Source: Trichormus_B sp936914905 (lineage in GTDB: Bacteria; Cyanobacteriota; Cyanobacteriia; Cyanobacteriales; Nostocaceae). From it: DNA of 64,000 nucleotides. Positions 54,916-64,000 of the stretch are shown in pieces. The stretch lies in NCBI RefSeq assembly GCF_039871975.1, contig NZ_JBDPLL010000001.1; one strand, 5' to 3'. Position 1 is the stretch's first letter, and each line of letters starts with the position of its first letter. A program made the position numbers and the translations under genes. The notes beneath the pieces are model-generated. The model was not told the DNA's origin. It saw only the letters and a program-made list of their open reading frames with translations, and did not search any database.

Positions 54916-55345
54916 CTAAAGCGACGCTGTAATAGATTCATTTCCTTTATCATACAAAGTATTCAGATATTCACGCTGACATATATCTTGGACGTACACC
55001 TTGAATATTGCTACCCTTGAATAATTGATGAAACAATCATCTAGTAGAATCTTATCTTCATGCAAGAGTATATGACTTCCTGCTTGCCATTATTTGTCTT
55101 GTGAAAAGTTTTTAGCTTCCTTCTTAGCGTGATTTAAATAAAGTTGGAACAATTTTACGGCTTCTTCTTCATTTCTTATAGGTGAAGATTGAACTTCCTT
55201 AGTAAGAACTTGTAATAGGTGAAAACATTTCACGGTAACGATTAAGAGCATCTATAGTTAAAGCAAATATGAAGAGAATATATTTAAATAGTGTATCAGT
55301 TGAAGCCCGCAGAGCAAACAAATACCTTGAAACAATAGTTTTCAA
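54916..55345 (-). pseudogene. Unrecognised protein remnant
   Basis: Minus-strand frames read KTIVSRYLFALRASTDTLFK, YILFIFALTIDALNRYREMF and SPITSSY with a stop near 55205. The next frame continues KEVQSSPIRNEEEAVKLFQL, YLNHAKKEAKNFSQDK, a TAA, then LLHEDKILLDDCFINYSRVA and QDICQREYLNTLYDKGNE. The amino-acid composition looks genuine (membrane segment, then polar helices), with one frameshift and one nonsense. I do not recognise the family. Confidence 0.4.
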
Positions 55346-55424
55346 TAAGCTGAACTCCTATTTTTCGAATTCATTAAGAAGGATGAAAATACCTTCTAAA
55401 GTAGTAAGGATTTAGGTCTAAGCT

Positions 55425-55620
55425 AGAGGGGTTAAAGAAGGTCTCTGCTTTGCAGAGTTGACCACCCCTTTGATAGGTTGGTCAAAAAACTCAATTAGAG
55501 ACAGTCCCTGAGGGCAACAAGTTTGTATAACGGTCAATCAATTGGCAGTATGTTAGAATCGCTCCATAGAAAGAAAAACACCACAGATTTTTCCTTTTGT
55601 CAGTGCTAAAGATAACCTTA
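55425..55620 (-). mobile_element. IS66-family transposase C-terminal remnant
   Basis: The minus strand reads LALTKGKICGVFLSMERF, a stop, then VIQTCCPQGLSLIEFFDQ-type sequence (with stops) to about 55425. DNA of 55494-55620 is nearly the same as 1-125 at the left window edge, in the same orientation, so both derive from the same IS66 subfamily. Confidence 0.65.
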
Positions 55621-55724
55621 AAGTACCATCCGATTCCGCATCATTTCTTTCCTCGTATCTCTCCCCTGTGTCAGGGGCTGATTTTTGATAGTATCTAGAC
55701 TGTAAAAGACCTGATGGCAACGGC

Positions 55725-55935
55725 AACCCCCGAACTGGACTCAAACTCTTGAAGACTGTTCTCTATAACACCTATCAAACTGGCTGAAATGTGGCTGTTG
55801 ACTTCAAATTAAATCTGAAAATTATTTTTGATGAATTCTTGCCCCAATGGAATTACACCTCTAAACTAGAGTTACAGGTTATGTAATTCACTATCCTAAG
55901 AAGGCTTCGATTAAAATAGACAGAGAAGAAGTAGC
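55725..55935 (+). mobile_element. ISAzo13-type transposase C-terminal remnant
   Basis: The plus strand reads GLKLLKTVLYNTYQTG, a stop, then LNLKIIFDEFLPQWNYT. The spacing TYxTGxxV...F....LPxWNYT resembles the C-terminal end of ISAzo13-family transposases. It runs up to the scaffold gap. A faint match; family by memory. Confidence 0.45.
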
Positions 55936-56035
55936 NNNNNNNNNNNNNNNNNNNNNNNNNNNNNNNNNNNNNNNNNNNNNNNNNNNNNNNNNNNNNNNNN
56001 NNNNNNNNNNNNNNNNNNNNNNNNNNNNNNNNNNN
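55936..56035. other. Scaffold gap (100 N)
   Basis: Exactly 100 undetermined bases between two transposase remnants. Confidence 0.99.
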
Positions 56036-56204
56036 TCCGATGACTTCTGGAATTACTAGCAAGACTTACTCACTTATCAAGATTCTCCCAGTCAGTAAAC
56101 GGCAGATAAACTCCGGTATAAGTTTTAGAAGTTGTTCGATACTAACACTAGTTATCAATAATTGGATAGGCAAAAACTATTAACTCTGCTCAAAATTTCT
56201 GACT

Positions 56205-56420
56205 TGCTTTATGTTTTAGAGGACCTGAATTGCCTGTGCACAATAACCAGGCCGAGTTAGCTGCTAGAACTATGGTGGAGTGACGTAATATTACTTATGC
56301 CACTCAGACTCTCGAAGGGACTCAGCCTTGAGATACTTTTATGTGTCTTGTTGCTACTGCTTGTAAGTTAGGAATTAGCTTTTTGAATATATTAGTGACC
56401 GCATTTATCAGGTTAGGAAT
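56205..56420 (+). pseudogene. DDE transposase C-terminal remnant (IS66-like)
   Basis: The plus strand reads GPELPVHNNQAELAARTMVE, a stop, RNITYATQTLEGTQP, a stop, then DTFMCLVATACKLGISFLNI. The H-P-E-L-P-x-H-N-N-x-x-E-L-A-A-R block carrying the last catalytic Glu, followed by a short C-terminal helix, is that of IS66-like DDE transposases. The 5' part is absent or behind the gap. Confidence 0.55.
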
Positions 56421-56886
56421 ATTCCCTATTTGGGGACTATTTTTTTAAGAAAAATCTGCTCTGAACCTTTTTGCTTGCTCATGGATACCTGAATAAATTC
56501 TTTCCTCGAGGTATTTAGAGGATACCTCTTATTATATTTTAGGATGTTCTTTACTGTATAGAATAAATATTTCGGTTCGTCTCTCTCTGAGCAATAATCT
56601 ATTCACACTGTCATGTGAGACCTTTTCCAGTATCTTTGCTAATCGACAATAATCCTCCATACTTTAGTTTTGATAGCAAAAACAGAGTCTAACTTTCTAG
56701 ATTGGATTCTGCTGTAGAAGCTTTAGTTATTTCTCTAATTCTCCAATACCTGCTAAGTAGATGAAATTTTTATCACTACACTATTCTGCTCTGCTTCTGT
56801 ATTAATGAGTAAGTCCTGTAATGATTAGCTTCAGTAGAAAAAGCAAAGATGCTAAATAACACCTTTGCTTCTTTGCTTCTTTACGC
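56421..56886. other. Intergenic debris downstream of rnj
   Basis: No frame is convincing. It has a small GAGGTATTTAGAGGATACCTC palindrome near 56510 and repeated CTTTGCTTCTTTGC near the rnj end. Confidence 0.35.
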
Positions 56887-56896
56887 AAAATAAATC

Positions 56897-58672
56897 TTAA
56901 GAAGCTACTTGCGCTGTCGGACGAGTCCGTCGTCTCCTGCCATCAGCAGCAGCTTTTACGGAAGTAGGTGGTTCTTCAGGAATTTGCATTAACAAAGTTA
57001 AAGATGGTTGACATTGCAACTCCCGACGAAGACAACGCTGCAATTCTTTTTCTAACATTACTTGTAAACTACCCCAATCAATATCATTTGCCTCGTTTCC
57101 GGTGACAAATTCCGACCAACGCACGCTCAGAATTTCCTCAATGCGCTGTTGTACCCATTTTAGTAAAAGTGATCTATCAATACTTGTCACTACACCTTGC
57201 ATATGAATTTCTGGTTTCGCCAATAGTTTACCATTCCAATCAATGGCAGCAGCAATGGTCACAACTCCTTCAGAAGCCATGCGTTGTCGTTCTTGCAAGA
57301 CCTTTGCGCTAACCATCCCAGAACTAGTAGTATCCACCAGTTCAATTCCTGATGACACCTTACCAGCAACACGGATAGATTCTTCTGTGAGTTCGATCAC
57401 ATCCCCATTCTGAATAATAATTATATTTTCAGTAGGTATACCCATACTCTGAGCAGTTTCTGCATGCTTCACCAACATCCGATGTTCACCGTGGAAAGGT
57501 ACAAAGAACTTCGGACGAGTTAAAGCAATCATCAGCTTTTGCTCTTCTTGACAGCCGTGGCCAGAAACGTGAATACCTTTATCCCTTCCATAGACTACTT
57601 TTGCCCCTTGCATCATCAATTTATCGATGGTGTTAACCACCGCAATTGTATTTCCTGGAATCGGGTTAGCAGAGAATACAACTGTGTCACCTTCCGAAAT
57701 TTTAATGTGCGGGTGTTCTTTATTAGCAATCCTCGTCATAGCTGCCATTGTTTCACCCTGGGAGCCAGTAGTCAGAATTAACACATTTTCATCTGGCATC
57801 CCACGGATAGTATGCAAGGGTTGGAATAGATTATCTTCGCACTTGATATAACCTAAGTTCCGGGCGTGGGCAATTAAATTGAGCATTGAACGTCCCACAA
57901 CTGTAACTACACGGTTGTGTTTCTTTGCCAGTTGCAAAATTATATTGATGCGATGTACACTGGAAGCAAAGGTGGTAACAAATAAGCGCCTAGTCGCTTG
58001 AGAAAATACTCGATCCAGGTTGGGTAAAACAGAACGTTCTGATGGTGTAAAACCAGGCATTTCTGAGTTTGTAGAATCACTTAATAGACACAGTATGCCC
58101 TTTTCGCCATGTTCTGCTAACCGTTGCAGATCAAAGCTTTCGCCATCGACCGGGGTATGGTCAATTTTAAAGTCGCCTGTATGGATAACTACACCTAATG
58201 GAGTATGAATAGCAACGGTAAAACTATCAGCTATGGAGTGGGTATTGCGAATGTATTCGACAAAAAAGGCCTTACCAATACGGACTACATCGCGAGGCAT
58301 AACAGTTCTTAATTCGGTGTGATCCCGCACTCCTGCTTCTTCTAATTTACCCTCTAGCATTGCCATTGCTAATCTGGGTCCATAAATTACCGGGATATCA
58401 AATTTTTTGAGGTGAAAAGCAATCCCACCAATATGATCTTCATGACCATGAGTAACAATCATGCCTTTAACTTTATGGCGATTTTCCCGGATGTATGTTG
58501 TATCAGGTAATACGATATTAACACCGTGCATCGCCTCTGTGGGAAAAGCTAAACCTGCATCTAACAAAATTATTTCGTCCTCATACTCGAAAACACAGGT
58601 ATTCTTACCAATTTCATGCAAGCCACCCAAAGGAATAATTTTAAGGGTGGAATCAAGTTCGTTTTTAGCCAT
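56897..58672 (-). CDS. rnj: Ribonuclease J
   Basis: Beta-CASP metallo-beta-lactamase ribonuclease with endo- and 5'-exonuclease activity in mRNA turnover and rRNA processing. 591 aa. It has the start block LKIIPLGGLHEIGKNTCVFE, zinc motif VTHGHEDHIGGI, VIHTGDFKIDHTPVDGESFD, SDSTNSEMPGFTPSE, beta-CASP motif TTGSQGETMAAMTRI and HVSGHGCQEEQKLMI. C-terminal RNase J dimerisation domain ends in a basic tail (GRRRRTRP). ATG at 58672 has AAGGAGA upstream. Last of the minus-strand order asd-dapA-rnj. Confidence 0.96.
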   Translation of the reverse strand: MAKNELDSTLKIIPLGGLHEIGKNTCVFEYEDEIILLDAGLAFPTEAMHGVNIVLPDTTYIRENRHKVKGMIVTHGHEDHIGGIAFHLKKFDIPVIYGPRLAMAMLEGKLEEAGVRDHTELRTVMPRDVVRIGKAFFVEYIRNTHSIADSFTVAIHTPLGVVIHTGDFKIDHTPVDGESFDLQRLAEHGEKGILCLLSDSTNSEMPGFTPSERSVLPNLDRVFSQATRRLFVTTFASSVHRINIILQLAKKHNRVVTVVGRSMLNLIAHARNLGYIKCEDNLFQPLHTIRGMPDENVLILTTGSQGETMAAMTRIANKEHPHIKISEGDTVVFSANPIPGNTIAVVNTIDKLMMQGAKVVYGRDKGIHVSGHGCQEEQKLMIALTRPKFFVPFHGEHRMLVKHAETAQSMGIPTENIIIIQNGDVIELTEESIRVAGKVSSGIELVDTTSSGMVSAKVLQERQRMASEGVVTIAAAIDWNGKLLAKPEIHMQGVVTSIDRSLLLKWVQQRIEEILSVRWSEFVTGNEANDIDWGSLQVMLEKELQRCLRRELQCQPSLTLLMQIPEEPPTSVKAAADGRRRRTRPTAQVAS

Positions 58673-58974
58673 TTTCTCCTTGAGATTGTGTGTGTTGTTA
58701 GTTAAGTTGATAGTTAGCGTTCTTGTATGAAAGACAACTAAAGATATCTATTTAAATCAGTTTAAGTCAGTCTAAAAGTTCTAAAAGTAGAGACTGTTGA
58801 ATTTAGAATATCCAGATTCCGCTTGAATAAATAAAAGGGATTTTTCACTGAATGATGCTTATACCGCTCAGTTTTAACACAGATGTTTAAATTGCAACTT
58901 AGTAACAGGTCTTACCAATTATTTACGTATATCTCCGACAACTAGCAATTAGCCAGCTTCCAAAATATTGGCGC
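58673..58974. other. Spacer between rnj and dapA
   Basis: 302 AT-rich bases with small repeats (TCAGTTTAAGTCAGTCTAAA, TTCTAAAAG x2 near 58765). No gene; it may hold an rnj promoter. Confidence 0.35.
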
Positions 58975-59859
58975 TTAGATTAAACTAAGTTTGTTCAGCA
59001 CGTCCTCTATCTTTTGACAGATTTCTGCGTCAGCTTCCCATAAAGGTGAACGAACTGAACCAACCTCCCAACCTTGAAGTTTTAATGCTTGTTTAACAGG
59101 AATGGGATTTGTTGTTAGAAATAAAGCTTTAAACAATGGGAAAAGTTGTAAGTGAATCTCGGTGGCTATTTCCATACTGCCCATATTAAAGGACTGGATC
59201 ATCTGTTTTAGCTGATTGCCTACCAGATGAGAAGCTACACTTACTACACCCTTGGACCCAATTGCTAATAGAGGCAATGTTAAAGAGTCATCTCCAGCGT
59301 AAATCTGAAATTCTTTTGGTGTCAAGCGGCGGATTTCACTGGCCTGGTCTAAATTCCCACTGGCTTCTTTAATTCCCACTATGTTGTCGATTTTTGCTAG
59401 CTGCACAACAGTTTCTGGACATAGATTTTGACCAGTACGACCGGGGACATTGTATAACAACATTGGTAATTCCGGACAGGCTTGAGCGATCGCTTGAAAG
59501 TGCTGATATAATCCAGCTTGAGGCGGTTTGTTGTAATAGGGAACAACTTGTAAAGAACCATGTATTCCTATTTTAGCTGCTTTTTGGGTTGCTGTGATCG
59601 CTTCTGTAGTAGAATTAGAACCACAACCAGCAATTACTTTGGCTTTACCTTCTACAGCCTGCAACACCTCAACAAACAACTGGTATTCTTCATCCCAAGT
59701 CAATGTAGGGGATTCACCTGTTGTCCCACACACAACTAATGTGTCTGTACCATTATCAACTAGATGTACTGCTAATTTGGCTGCTACATCATAGTTAACA
59801 CTGCCGTCTGGCTTAAACGGCGTAATCATAGCAGTTACAATTGTGCCAAAATCTCCCAC
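58975..59859 (-). CDS. dapA: 4-hydroxy-tetrahydrodipicolinate synthase
   Basis: Condenses pyruvate with aspartate semialdehyde, the first lysine-specific step. 294 aa TIM-barrel. It has TAMITPFKPDGSVN, VCGTTGESPTLTWDEE, AGCGSNSTTEAI and catalytic Tyr in LLYNVPGRTGQNL. The Schiff-base Lys is in VGIKEASGNLDQASE, and the GDDSLTLPLLAIGSKGVVSV block is intact. Start ATG at 59859. It lies 56 bases downstream of asd, its substrate producer, on the same strand. Confidence 0.96.
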   Translation of the reverse strand: MGDFGTIVTAMITPFKPDGSVNYDVAAKLAVHLVDNGTDTLVVCGTTGESPTLTWDEEYQLFVEVLQAVEGKAKVIAGCGSNSTTEAITATQKAAKIGIHGSLQVVPYYNKPPQAGLYQHFQAIAQACPELPMLLYNVPGRTGQNLCPETVVQLAKIDNIVGIKEASGNLDQASEIRRLTPKEFQIYAGDDSLTLPLLAIGSKGVVSVASHLVGNQLKQMIQSFNMGSMEIATEIHLQLFPLFKALFLTTNPIPVKQALKLQGWEVGSVRSPLWEADAEICQKIEDVLNKLSLI

Positions 59860-59915
59860 CCTCTTTTCACTCCTGATTTGTCAGTTCTCAGTTGTCAGTT
59901 GTCAAAAACTAATGA

Positions 59916-60944
59916 CTAATGACTTAACCAATTTTTTTCTATTAATAGTTCAGCAATTTGTACTGCATTTAAGGCTGCACCTTTACGGATTTGATCACCA
60001 CAAAGCCATAACTCCAAACCACAACGATGAGATATATCTTGGCGAATTCTCCCTACTAAAACTTCATCCCGACCACTAGCTTCTATTGGCATGGGAAAAT
60101 AATTTATTTGCCAATCTTCTACCAATTTGACACCAGGAGCTTGACTTAAAATTTCTCTAGCCTCATCTGGACTAAAAGGTGTCTCAAATTCCAGGTTAAT
60201 CGCTTCTGAATGGGCACGAAGTACGGGAACCCGTACACAAGTGGCAGTAATTCTGATTTCTTGACTACCAAATATTTTGCGGGTTTCGTTGACCATTTTT
60301 AGTTCTTCCTCACAATATCCTAAATCGGTCATTGGGGAATTATGAGTAAATAAGTTAAAGGCCAGTGGATAAGGTAATACCTCAGCAACTGCGGGCTCTC
60401 CTTGTAATATAGTACTGGTTTGGGTTTTGACCTCCTCCATTGCTTTAGCACCAGCGCCACTGGCAGATTGATAGGTAGCAGCAACAATCCGTTTTACTGG
60501 TTTAATATTATGCAATGGCCATACTGCCAAGGTCATTAAAATTGTTGTGCAGTTGGGATTAGCAATAATCCCTCTATGACTAGCTGCATTTTGGGGATTA
60601 ATTTCTGGTACTACCAAGGGAACTTCTGGGTTCATCCTGAAGGCGCTGGAGTTATCAATTACAACTGCACCTTTTTCGATAGCTACACCAGCCCAGGTTT
60701 TGGATATCTCACCACCAGCACTAGCCAACACTATATCAATTTGATCAAAGGAGCGATCGCTAACAGACTCAATGGAGATATTTTCTCCTTTAAATTTGAG
60801 TGTTTTCCCCGCACTCCGTGCTGATGCCAGCAACTTTAAATCAGCAAGGGGAAAATTCCGGTTCTCTAATAGTTCCAACAACTCTGTGCCAACAGCACCA
60901 GTTGTACCCAAAATAGCTACACGATAGGATTTAGACAAATTCAC
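59916..60944 (-). CDS. asd: Aspartate-semialdehyde dehydrogenase
   Basis: Makes aspartate semialdehyde from aspartyl phosphate, at the branch point of lysine, threonine and methionine synthesis. 342 aa. The NADP-binding start is VAILGTTGAVGTELLELLEN, with SAGGEISK. The active-site Cys is in GIIANPNCTTILMTLAVWPL. It also has SGAGAKAMEE and a C-terminal GRIRQDISHRCGLELWLCGD. ATG 60944 follows AAAGGAGGACGTGA, a very strong Shine-Dalgarno. First gene of asd-dapA-rnj and divergent from tig. Confidence 0.97.
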   Translation of the reverse strand: MNLSKSYRVAILGTTGAVGTELLELLENRNFPLADLKLLASARSAGKTLKFKGENISIESVSDRSFDQIDIVLASAGGEISKTWAGVAIEKGAVVIDNSSAFRMNPEVPLVVPEINPQNAASHRGIIANPNCTTILMTLAVWPLHNIKPVKRIVAATYQSASGAGAKAMEEVKTQTSTILQGEPAVAEVLPYPLAFNLFTHNSPMTDLGYCEEELKMVNETRKIFGSQEIRITATCVRVPVLRAHSEAINLEFETPFSPDEAREILSQAPGVKLVEDWQINYFPMPIEASGRDEVLVGRIRQDISHRCGLELWLCGDQIRKGAALNAVQIAELLIEKNWLSH

Positions 60945-62110
60945 GTCCTCCTTTAAGAGGTTATTAGCAATTTTTTCGTATAACTCAATATTTATAATGA
61001 CAAGACTCAGGAATCAAAAGAGTTTGTATACTTAATCGTAATTTTACCGCTGGTATACTTTGAAAGTAGTTATACCTGTAATTTTATCTATGGTAATAAT
61101 TTTTTTTATTGCTAGCAATAACTAATTCTTTTTAGTATTCATTTTCTTCAATTATACACTACTTTATACCAAACTGCCAAGCCAGAGAAAAAGAGATCAT
61201 AATTTATAATATTGAAGATATTTTTAAGGAATTAAAACATATATAATTTATTACGATAAACTCAGTTGCCTAATCACAACACAACAATATTAGCCTATAT
61301 ATTAGTCTATATACTATACAGGTATATAATATACTCAAAATTATTAAAACAGACTCTAGCTAGGTTGATAGGATATCACAGTGTGAGTAATGTGAATAGA
61401 AAATTAGCTCTAATCCTTAATTATTAATTAAAGTACTTTACTTGCACCCTGACGAACTTTAAGGGTCCTGAGCCTATCTTCTGATAAAAAATATTGCAGC
61501 AAAATGCTAACTCCTTCTCTATTCGCAGTAAACTAGATATCTGCTGAAGGAAAAACTTTTCCGACCTAGATTTTATCATAGCTGGAAGACATACTCTACA
61601 GCTCCAAGGTTCTTCAATCTTTCCTCGCATTGAAATTATTATGCCATTAGCAGCGAGTTGTGGAGAGTGTTGACGTATAAAGAATCTAGATACCGAACTA
61701 AGGTAAAATTGATTGAGCAGTTGTGGACAAGTTAAATATCGTAATTTGTACCTACTGTCAATTTAATAAATGCCTCGATAGCGTGGCTTAAGCCATACTA
61801 TACAGTAAGAATGGCAAGTGCAGAATTCACATCTCTAAAAAACAACCCGCCTTTTGGACTTGTCAGAAGTGGGAAGCAACCGGCAAAATACTTGATAGAT
61901 GGAATATAAGCCATTTTTATTGGTTTCGTGTTGTATAAGGACCAGCCTTATAGACTGGTAAAAGCAGGAAGCAAACGTCAAAATGTTCTAGTTATCTAAA
62001 ACTATGAACTATTTGTTTATTTATTGTGTTGCACATCAAGTTAATAACGCAAGCGATAAGCTTCTTGTGTGTACTCTCAAGATGAAAACACCAAAAAACA
62101 GAGACAAAGC
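60945..62110. other. Long divergent intergenic region asd / tig
   Basis: 1.17 kb of AT-rich DNA. An open frame at 61630-61424 (minus) has no family look and no Shine-Dalgarno, so I leave it out. A duplicated phrase, GTCAGAAGTGGGAAGCAACCG (61862) and a similar AGCAGGAAGCAAACGTCAAA (61964), lies in the tig leader. No RNA gene recognised. Confidence 0.4.
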
Positions 62111-63493
62111 ATGAAAGTTACCCAGGAAAAACTTGAGAAAAGTCAGATTGGACTAGAAATAGAGATTACACCAGAAATTACCAAACAAAAATACGAACAG
62201 GTCATTAGAAATTTAAGTGGCACTGTAAATATTCCTGGGTTTCGCAGAGGCAAAGTACCTCGGCAGATATTATTACAGCGCCTGGGTGTAGGTCGTATCA
62301 AAGCAGCTGCCTTGGAAGAACTAGTCCCTGATGGCATTGAAAAAGCAGTCAAACAAGAAGCAATTTCAGCCATTGGTCAACCACGATTACGCTCCTCTTT
62401 TGAGGAATTAATTAATAATTATGAACCTGGAAAAGCCCTGATTTTTTCAGCTGCTGTTGATGTAGAACCAGAAGTGATTATCAATCAGTACACAGGTTTT
62501 AAACTTCAAGCAGAGGAAATCAACTACGACTCCACAAAGGTGGATACGGTTTTAGACAAAGAACGGCAACAAATGGCAACCTTAATTCCCGTGGAAGGAC
62601 GAGCATCCCAAATTGGTGATATTGCCGTGGTTGATTTTAAAGGTGTAATTACTAAAGCTGAAGGTGAAGACGAATCAACAGAACCTACACCGATTCCTGG
62701 TGGAGAAGCAACTGATTTTCAAGTTGAATTGCAAGAGGATAAGTTTATCCCAGGTTTCATCTGCGGTATGGTGGGAATGAACCCTGGAGAAACGAGAGAA
62801 ATTCCAGCTCAGTTTCCAGATACTTATGCCAACCAGGAATTAGCTAGTAAACCTGCTCTGTTTACCGTGACACTCAAAGAAATTAAGGAAAAAGAACTAC
62901 CGGAATTAAATGATGATTTTGCTCAAGAAGTGAGTGGATTTGAAACATTAGCACAATTGCGGGCATCTTTAGAGGAACGATCTCAAAAAGAAGCTCAAGA
63001 TCAAACTAAAGCTAATCAGCAAGAAGCTTTGTTGGCAGAACTGATCAAGCATGTGGAGATAGATTTACCTACAACCTTGATTGATCAAGAGGTCGATGCC
63101 ATGCTCACACAAACAGCAATGAAACTGTCAGAGCAAGGATTAGACGTGAGAAAGCTGTTTACCCAAGATATTATTCCTCAATTGCGGGAGCGATCACAGC
63201 CAGAAGCAATTGAGCGCCTCAAACGTTCCCTAGCGATCCAAGAAATTGGCAGACGCGAATCCATCCAAGTTACATCCGCAGAAATAACAGCTAGATTCAA
63301 TGAATTGTTAGAACAGTACGCTGACGAGGAAGTAGACAAAGAAAGACTGCAAGCAGTGGTAGAAAAGGAACTAAAAAATGAAAAAATCATTGATTGGCTT
63401 TTAGCAAACTCATCTATGGAACTAGTACCAGTCGGTTCTCTCAGCACTACACAAGAAACTAATTCAGAAGCTCAAAGCACTGAAACAGAATAG
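62111..63493 (+). CDS. tig: Trigger factor
   Basis: Ribosome-associated chaperone and prolyl isomerase. About 460 aa. The N-terminal ribosome-binding domain has MKVTQEKLEKSQIGLEIEIT and the tail signature VNIPGFRRGKVPRQIL (GFRxGK). The FKBP-like PPIase core has QIGDIAVVDFKGVI and FIPGFICGMVGMNPGETREI. The C-terminal helical arm reaches LLANSSMELVPVG. ATG 62111 is chosen because homology begins there; the frame extends to 62069. clpP follows, the common tig-clpP(-clpX) order. Confidence 0.96.
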   Translation: MKVTQEKLEKSQIGLEIEITPEITKQKYEQVIRNLSGTVNIPGFRRGKVPRQILLQRLGVGRIKAAALEELVPDGIEKAVKQEAISAIGQPRLRSSFEELINNYEPGKALIFSAAVDVEPEVIINQYTGFKLQAEEINYDSTKVDTVLDKERQQMATLIPVEGRASQIGDIAVVDFKGVITKAEGEDESTEPTPIPGGEATDFQVELQEDKFIPGFICGMVGMNPGETREIPAQFPDTYANQELASKPALFTVTLKEIKEKELPELNDDFAQEVSGFETLAQLRASLEERSQKEAQDQTKANQQEALLAELIKHVEIDLPTTLIDQEVDAMLTQTAMKLSEQGLDVRKLFTQDIIPQLRERSQPEAIERLKRSLAIQEIGRRESIQVTSAEITARFNELLEQYADEEVDKERLQAVVEKELKNEKIIDWLLANSSMELVPVGSLSTTQETNSEAQSTETE

Positions 63494-63808
63494 GGTGTAG
63501 GGGGGGAGATGGGGAGGAGGGGAATAATATATTCCTCCTGAACTCCTAATAGCGTAGCGATAGCCATACTCCTGAAACTCCTCAACTTCAACAGGAACAA
63601 ATTAAATAGGGCATAATGGTTAAGACATAGCTCAAATGCAAATTCAACTTCTGAAAAAATCAGCCATAACGGCTACAAACTCTGTTCCACTTAACTTATT
63701 GTTAAATATTCTTGTATGCTTGTATCGCAGTCGGGAAATTACCCAATCAGCAGCTTGAGTCCCATCAGCATTAGTTGTAACTACAGCAGTCCTAACAACA
63801 TAGTACCA
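63494..63808. other. Spacer between tig and clpP
   Basis: 315 bases with a G-rich GTAGGGGGGGAGATGGGGAGG stretch right after tig and an interspersed AGCGTAGCGATAGCCATA fragment near 63550. No gene; promoter or processing region for clpP. Confidence 0.35.
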
Positions 63809-64000
63809 ATGGTGGTAGAACAATCTGGTATGGGAGAAAGGGCTTTTGACATCTACTCCCGCCTACTGCGAGAGAGGATTATTTTTTTGGGAACACCAAT
63901 AGATGATAATGTGGCCAACTCAATTGTGGCCCAATTGCTTTTTCTGGACGCTGAAGATTCAGAAAAGGATATTCAACTTTACATTAATTCTCCTGGTGGC
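63809..64000 (+). CDS. clpP: ATP-dependent Clp protease proteolytic subunit (partial)
   Basis: Only the first 64 codons are in the window. VVEQSGMGERAFDIYSRLLR, ERIIFLGTPIDDNVANSIVA and QLLFLDAEDSEKDIQLYINS-PGG are the N-terminal strands and helices of ClpP. The catalytic Ser and His lie beyond the window end. Start taken as ATG 63809; no better Shine-Dalgarno-supported codon is upstream. Placed after tig, so clpX probably follows. Confidence 0.93.
   Translation, partial: MVVEQSGMGERAFDIYSRLLRERIIFLGTPIDDNVANSIVAQLLFLDAEDSEKDIQLYINSPGG

Noticed and set aside
55553..55744. 63-codon minus-strand frame
   Set aside because: It is a chimera: its C-terminal third is the IS66 remnant, and the rest is read through unrelated debris.
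61424..61630. 68-codon minus-strand frame in the asd/tig spacer
   Set aside because: Cys/Lys/Phe-rich with no domain, no Shine-Dalgarno and no partner; probably chance.

Overview
The window comes from a filamentous, heterocyst-forming-type cyanobacterium (Nostocales; Nostoc/Anabaena/Trichormus-like). The evidence is a set of cyanobacterial genes in recognisable form: SigA of 390 aa, a 59-aa high-light-inducible protein, NdhD, ribonuclease J beside asd-dapA, tig-clpP, a TIGR04168-type phosphoesterase, a DnaB intein, many GCGATCGC (HIP1) palindromes inside genes, and short tandem intergenic repeats of the TTGGTGA and CCCCAGT kind. The sequence is AT-rich and intergenic space is large. There are four scaffold gaps of exactly 100 N, and many transposase remnants and broken genes. 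This resembles a genome undergoing erosion, as in the Azolla cyanobiont lineage; that assignment is inference, not proof.

Layout. 1-2.0 kb: decayed IS66 transposase, a CHAT-domain fragment and a HicB remnant. 2.1-11.8 kb: mostly intact housekeeping and membrane genes (ftsH, DUF1614 protein, AI-2E/PerM-type permease, HcyBio/DUF39 protein, TPR protein), ending in a GDT1/Mnx-type manganese exporter behind a yybP-ykoY (Mn2+) riboswitch with a visible promoter. 12.2-13.5 kb: a doubly damaged HigBA toxin-antitoxin pair, a MITE-like palindrome and an ISAzo13-type remnant running into a gap. 13.5-24.3 kb: miaA, gyrB, a 1.2-kb structured leader, sigA, hli, a GyrA/ParC-type topoisomerase subunit, a receiver-only response regulator and a TPR protein. 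A second ISAzo13-type remnant, inverted relative to the first, closes this segment. 25-33.4 kb: lipoxygenase-like relic, thrB, ndhD, groES-groEL under a perfect CIRCE operator, a decayed (2Fe-2S) protein and a NarL-type (Ycf29/Rre1-like) regulator. 33.4-36.6 kb: graveyard of IS200/IS605-, IS1634-, IS66- and IS5-type remnants. 37-41.4 kb: phasin-like protein, frameshifted FKBP, dnaB with a 150-aa mini-intein, rplI and gloB.

41.7-48.2 kb is the most interesting coding block. It is a five-gene, same-strand glycan cluster: a GT4 glycosyltransferase, an MsbA/HepA-type exporter with an extra C-terminal domain that looks like a histidine-kinase dimerisation domain lacking its phosphoacceptor His, a GT10 (fucosyltransferase-like) protein, and two related DxD glycosyltransferase-like proteins. 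The likely product is a surface or heterocyst-envelope polysaccharide.

48.3-64 kb: ABC1/UbiB-type kinase, a decayed cyanobacterial membrane protein, nadA, a metallophosphoesterase, tRNA-Ser(TGA), another IS graveyard with a gap, then rnj-dapA-asd on the minus strand, divergent across 1.17 kb from tig-clpP on the plus strand (clpP is cut by the window end). No CRISPR array, rRNA or prophage was seen.
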